From assembly GCF_015706575.1 (NCBI RefSeq), contig NW_024037055.1:13244262-13308261 (forward strand): a DNA stretch of 64,000 bases, in the 5' to 3' direction. Positions 63,330 to 64,000 of the stretch are shown here, in pieces. How positions within the stretch are numbered: position 1 is the first letter of the stretch; each line of letters begins with the position of its first letter. The translations under genes and the position numbers were made by a program. Below the pieces are notes generated by a model that worked only from the letters and a program-made list of their open reading frames with translations, searched no databases and had not been told where the DNA came from. This stretch comes from Patiria miniata (taxonomy: Eukaryota > Echinodermata > Asteroidea > Valvatida > Asterinidae).

Positions 63330-64000
63330 AAGAAATGATTTATGAAAGCAGCAAATTCAATTTTTTTGGAGGGTCATTTATGCCCAACCTCCAATTTTCT
63401 TTTTTTGTGCTGAAAGTTTACATCTTGACATTGATGAGCTATAGAGACTATCGGATATTGTAGCTGAAGCTGTTTTCTGACTCGGCAAATATGAAAGTTT
63501 AAAAGGCAAACCCAATACTTTGTCCTCAGACTTAACTGAAATTACTTTATGAACATCATCATATCTTAAAAATTCATTAAAGAGCCATTTTCCCTTGAAT
63601 TTACCGTGAACTAAATTTTCACGGATTTTTCAACATATTAAGGGGGATCAGGAGTCCGTGAAAACACCCTTAGGAAAGTCCTTTGTTTACCCATGGATAT
63701 ACACCCAGTGTACCGTTATGTATAACCAATGATAATACTCAGTGGCCAAGGTCATTAAAAAAACGTGAAGATACTCTTACAGGATTAGGCCTCCAGGAAA
63801 ATATAGGATTGGGTTTTCAATCCCCACCTGATTTCGTGAGTTTTCCCCAGAATATTTTTTCTGGGGTTTTCCTCCCACCTCTTCAGCTGAAATTTATTCT
63901 CACTGTCTCCTCTCTGCAGGTTTCTTCAGGCTTGCGAGCTACAGTTGCTAGGGTGCTTTTGAGGAATCCTTGGTTTCATTACCAGAAATAAATAAAAATA
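63330..64000. other. Upstream intron, nothing recognised
   Basis: No further exon of the large gene was found up to the window edge. Confidence 0.5.

Overview
The window is eukaryotic DNA. It has one very large, intron-rich gene on the minus strand, many short non-autonomous DNA transposons with long G/C homopolymer tracts, tRNA-headed SINEs, decayed LINEs and one DIRS-type tyrosine-recombinase retrotransposon. This mix, with EGF-, FN3- and cadherin-like adhesion domains, suggests a marine invertebrate deuterostome. An echinoderm is my first guess; amphioxus or a hemichordate is possible. No species-specific marker was seen.

Bases 17,171-63,326 (minus strand) hold the 3' part of a multi-exon gene that I reconstructed by eye from splice sites. 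I count 40 coding exons with consistent phases: 7,727 nt, of which 7,725 form 2,575 whole codons including the stop. The 5' end lies beyond base 64,000. The product is a predicted type I membrane protein of at least 2,574 residues. Its order is FN3-like repeats (exons 1-15), cysteine-containing segments, two furin-like basic sites (exons 28 and 32), cadherin/VCBS-like repeats (exons 32-36), an EGF-like and a calcium-binding EGF-like domain (exons 36-37), one transmembrane helix (exon 38), a Ser/acidic cytoplasmic tail (exon 39), and a 24-codon last exon ending in DSVV, a class I PDZ-ligand pattern. I do not recognise a named family.

The introns carry the insertions. A 5.7 kb DIRS-like element (42,910-48,616, same strand as the gene) lies in the intron between exons 16 and 17. 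It has gag-like, RT, RNase H, Dam-like and tyrosine-recombinase regions but at least two frameshifts. Other introns hold a LINE reverse-transcriptase relic (31.2-32.7 kb), a mariner-type MITE with TA duplications (52.9-53.6 kb), a Harbinger-type MITE (41.4-41.8 kb), SINEs and foldback elements. At four places (28.2, 34.7-35.1, 51.7-51.95 and 62.96-63.2 kb) a short tandem duplication spans an exon-intron border. Two of the four keep an open frame plus a splice donor in the extra copies.

Bases 1-17,170, downstream of the big gene, are gene-poor. They contain hAT-type MITEs with 8-bp target duplications, a MITE family with 9-bp target duplications (three copies, 9.4-11.9 kb), CR1/L2-like LINE fragments, a minisatellite (15.25-15.59 kb), a tRNA-Arg-like sequence and one candidate two-exon plus-strand gene (8,656-9,973; 182 aa) of unknown function.
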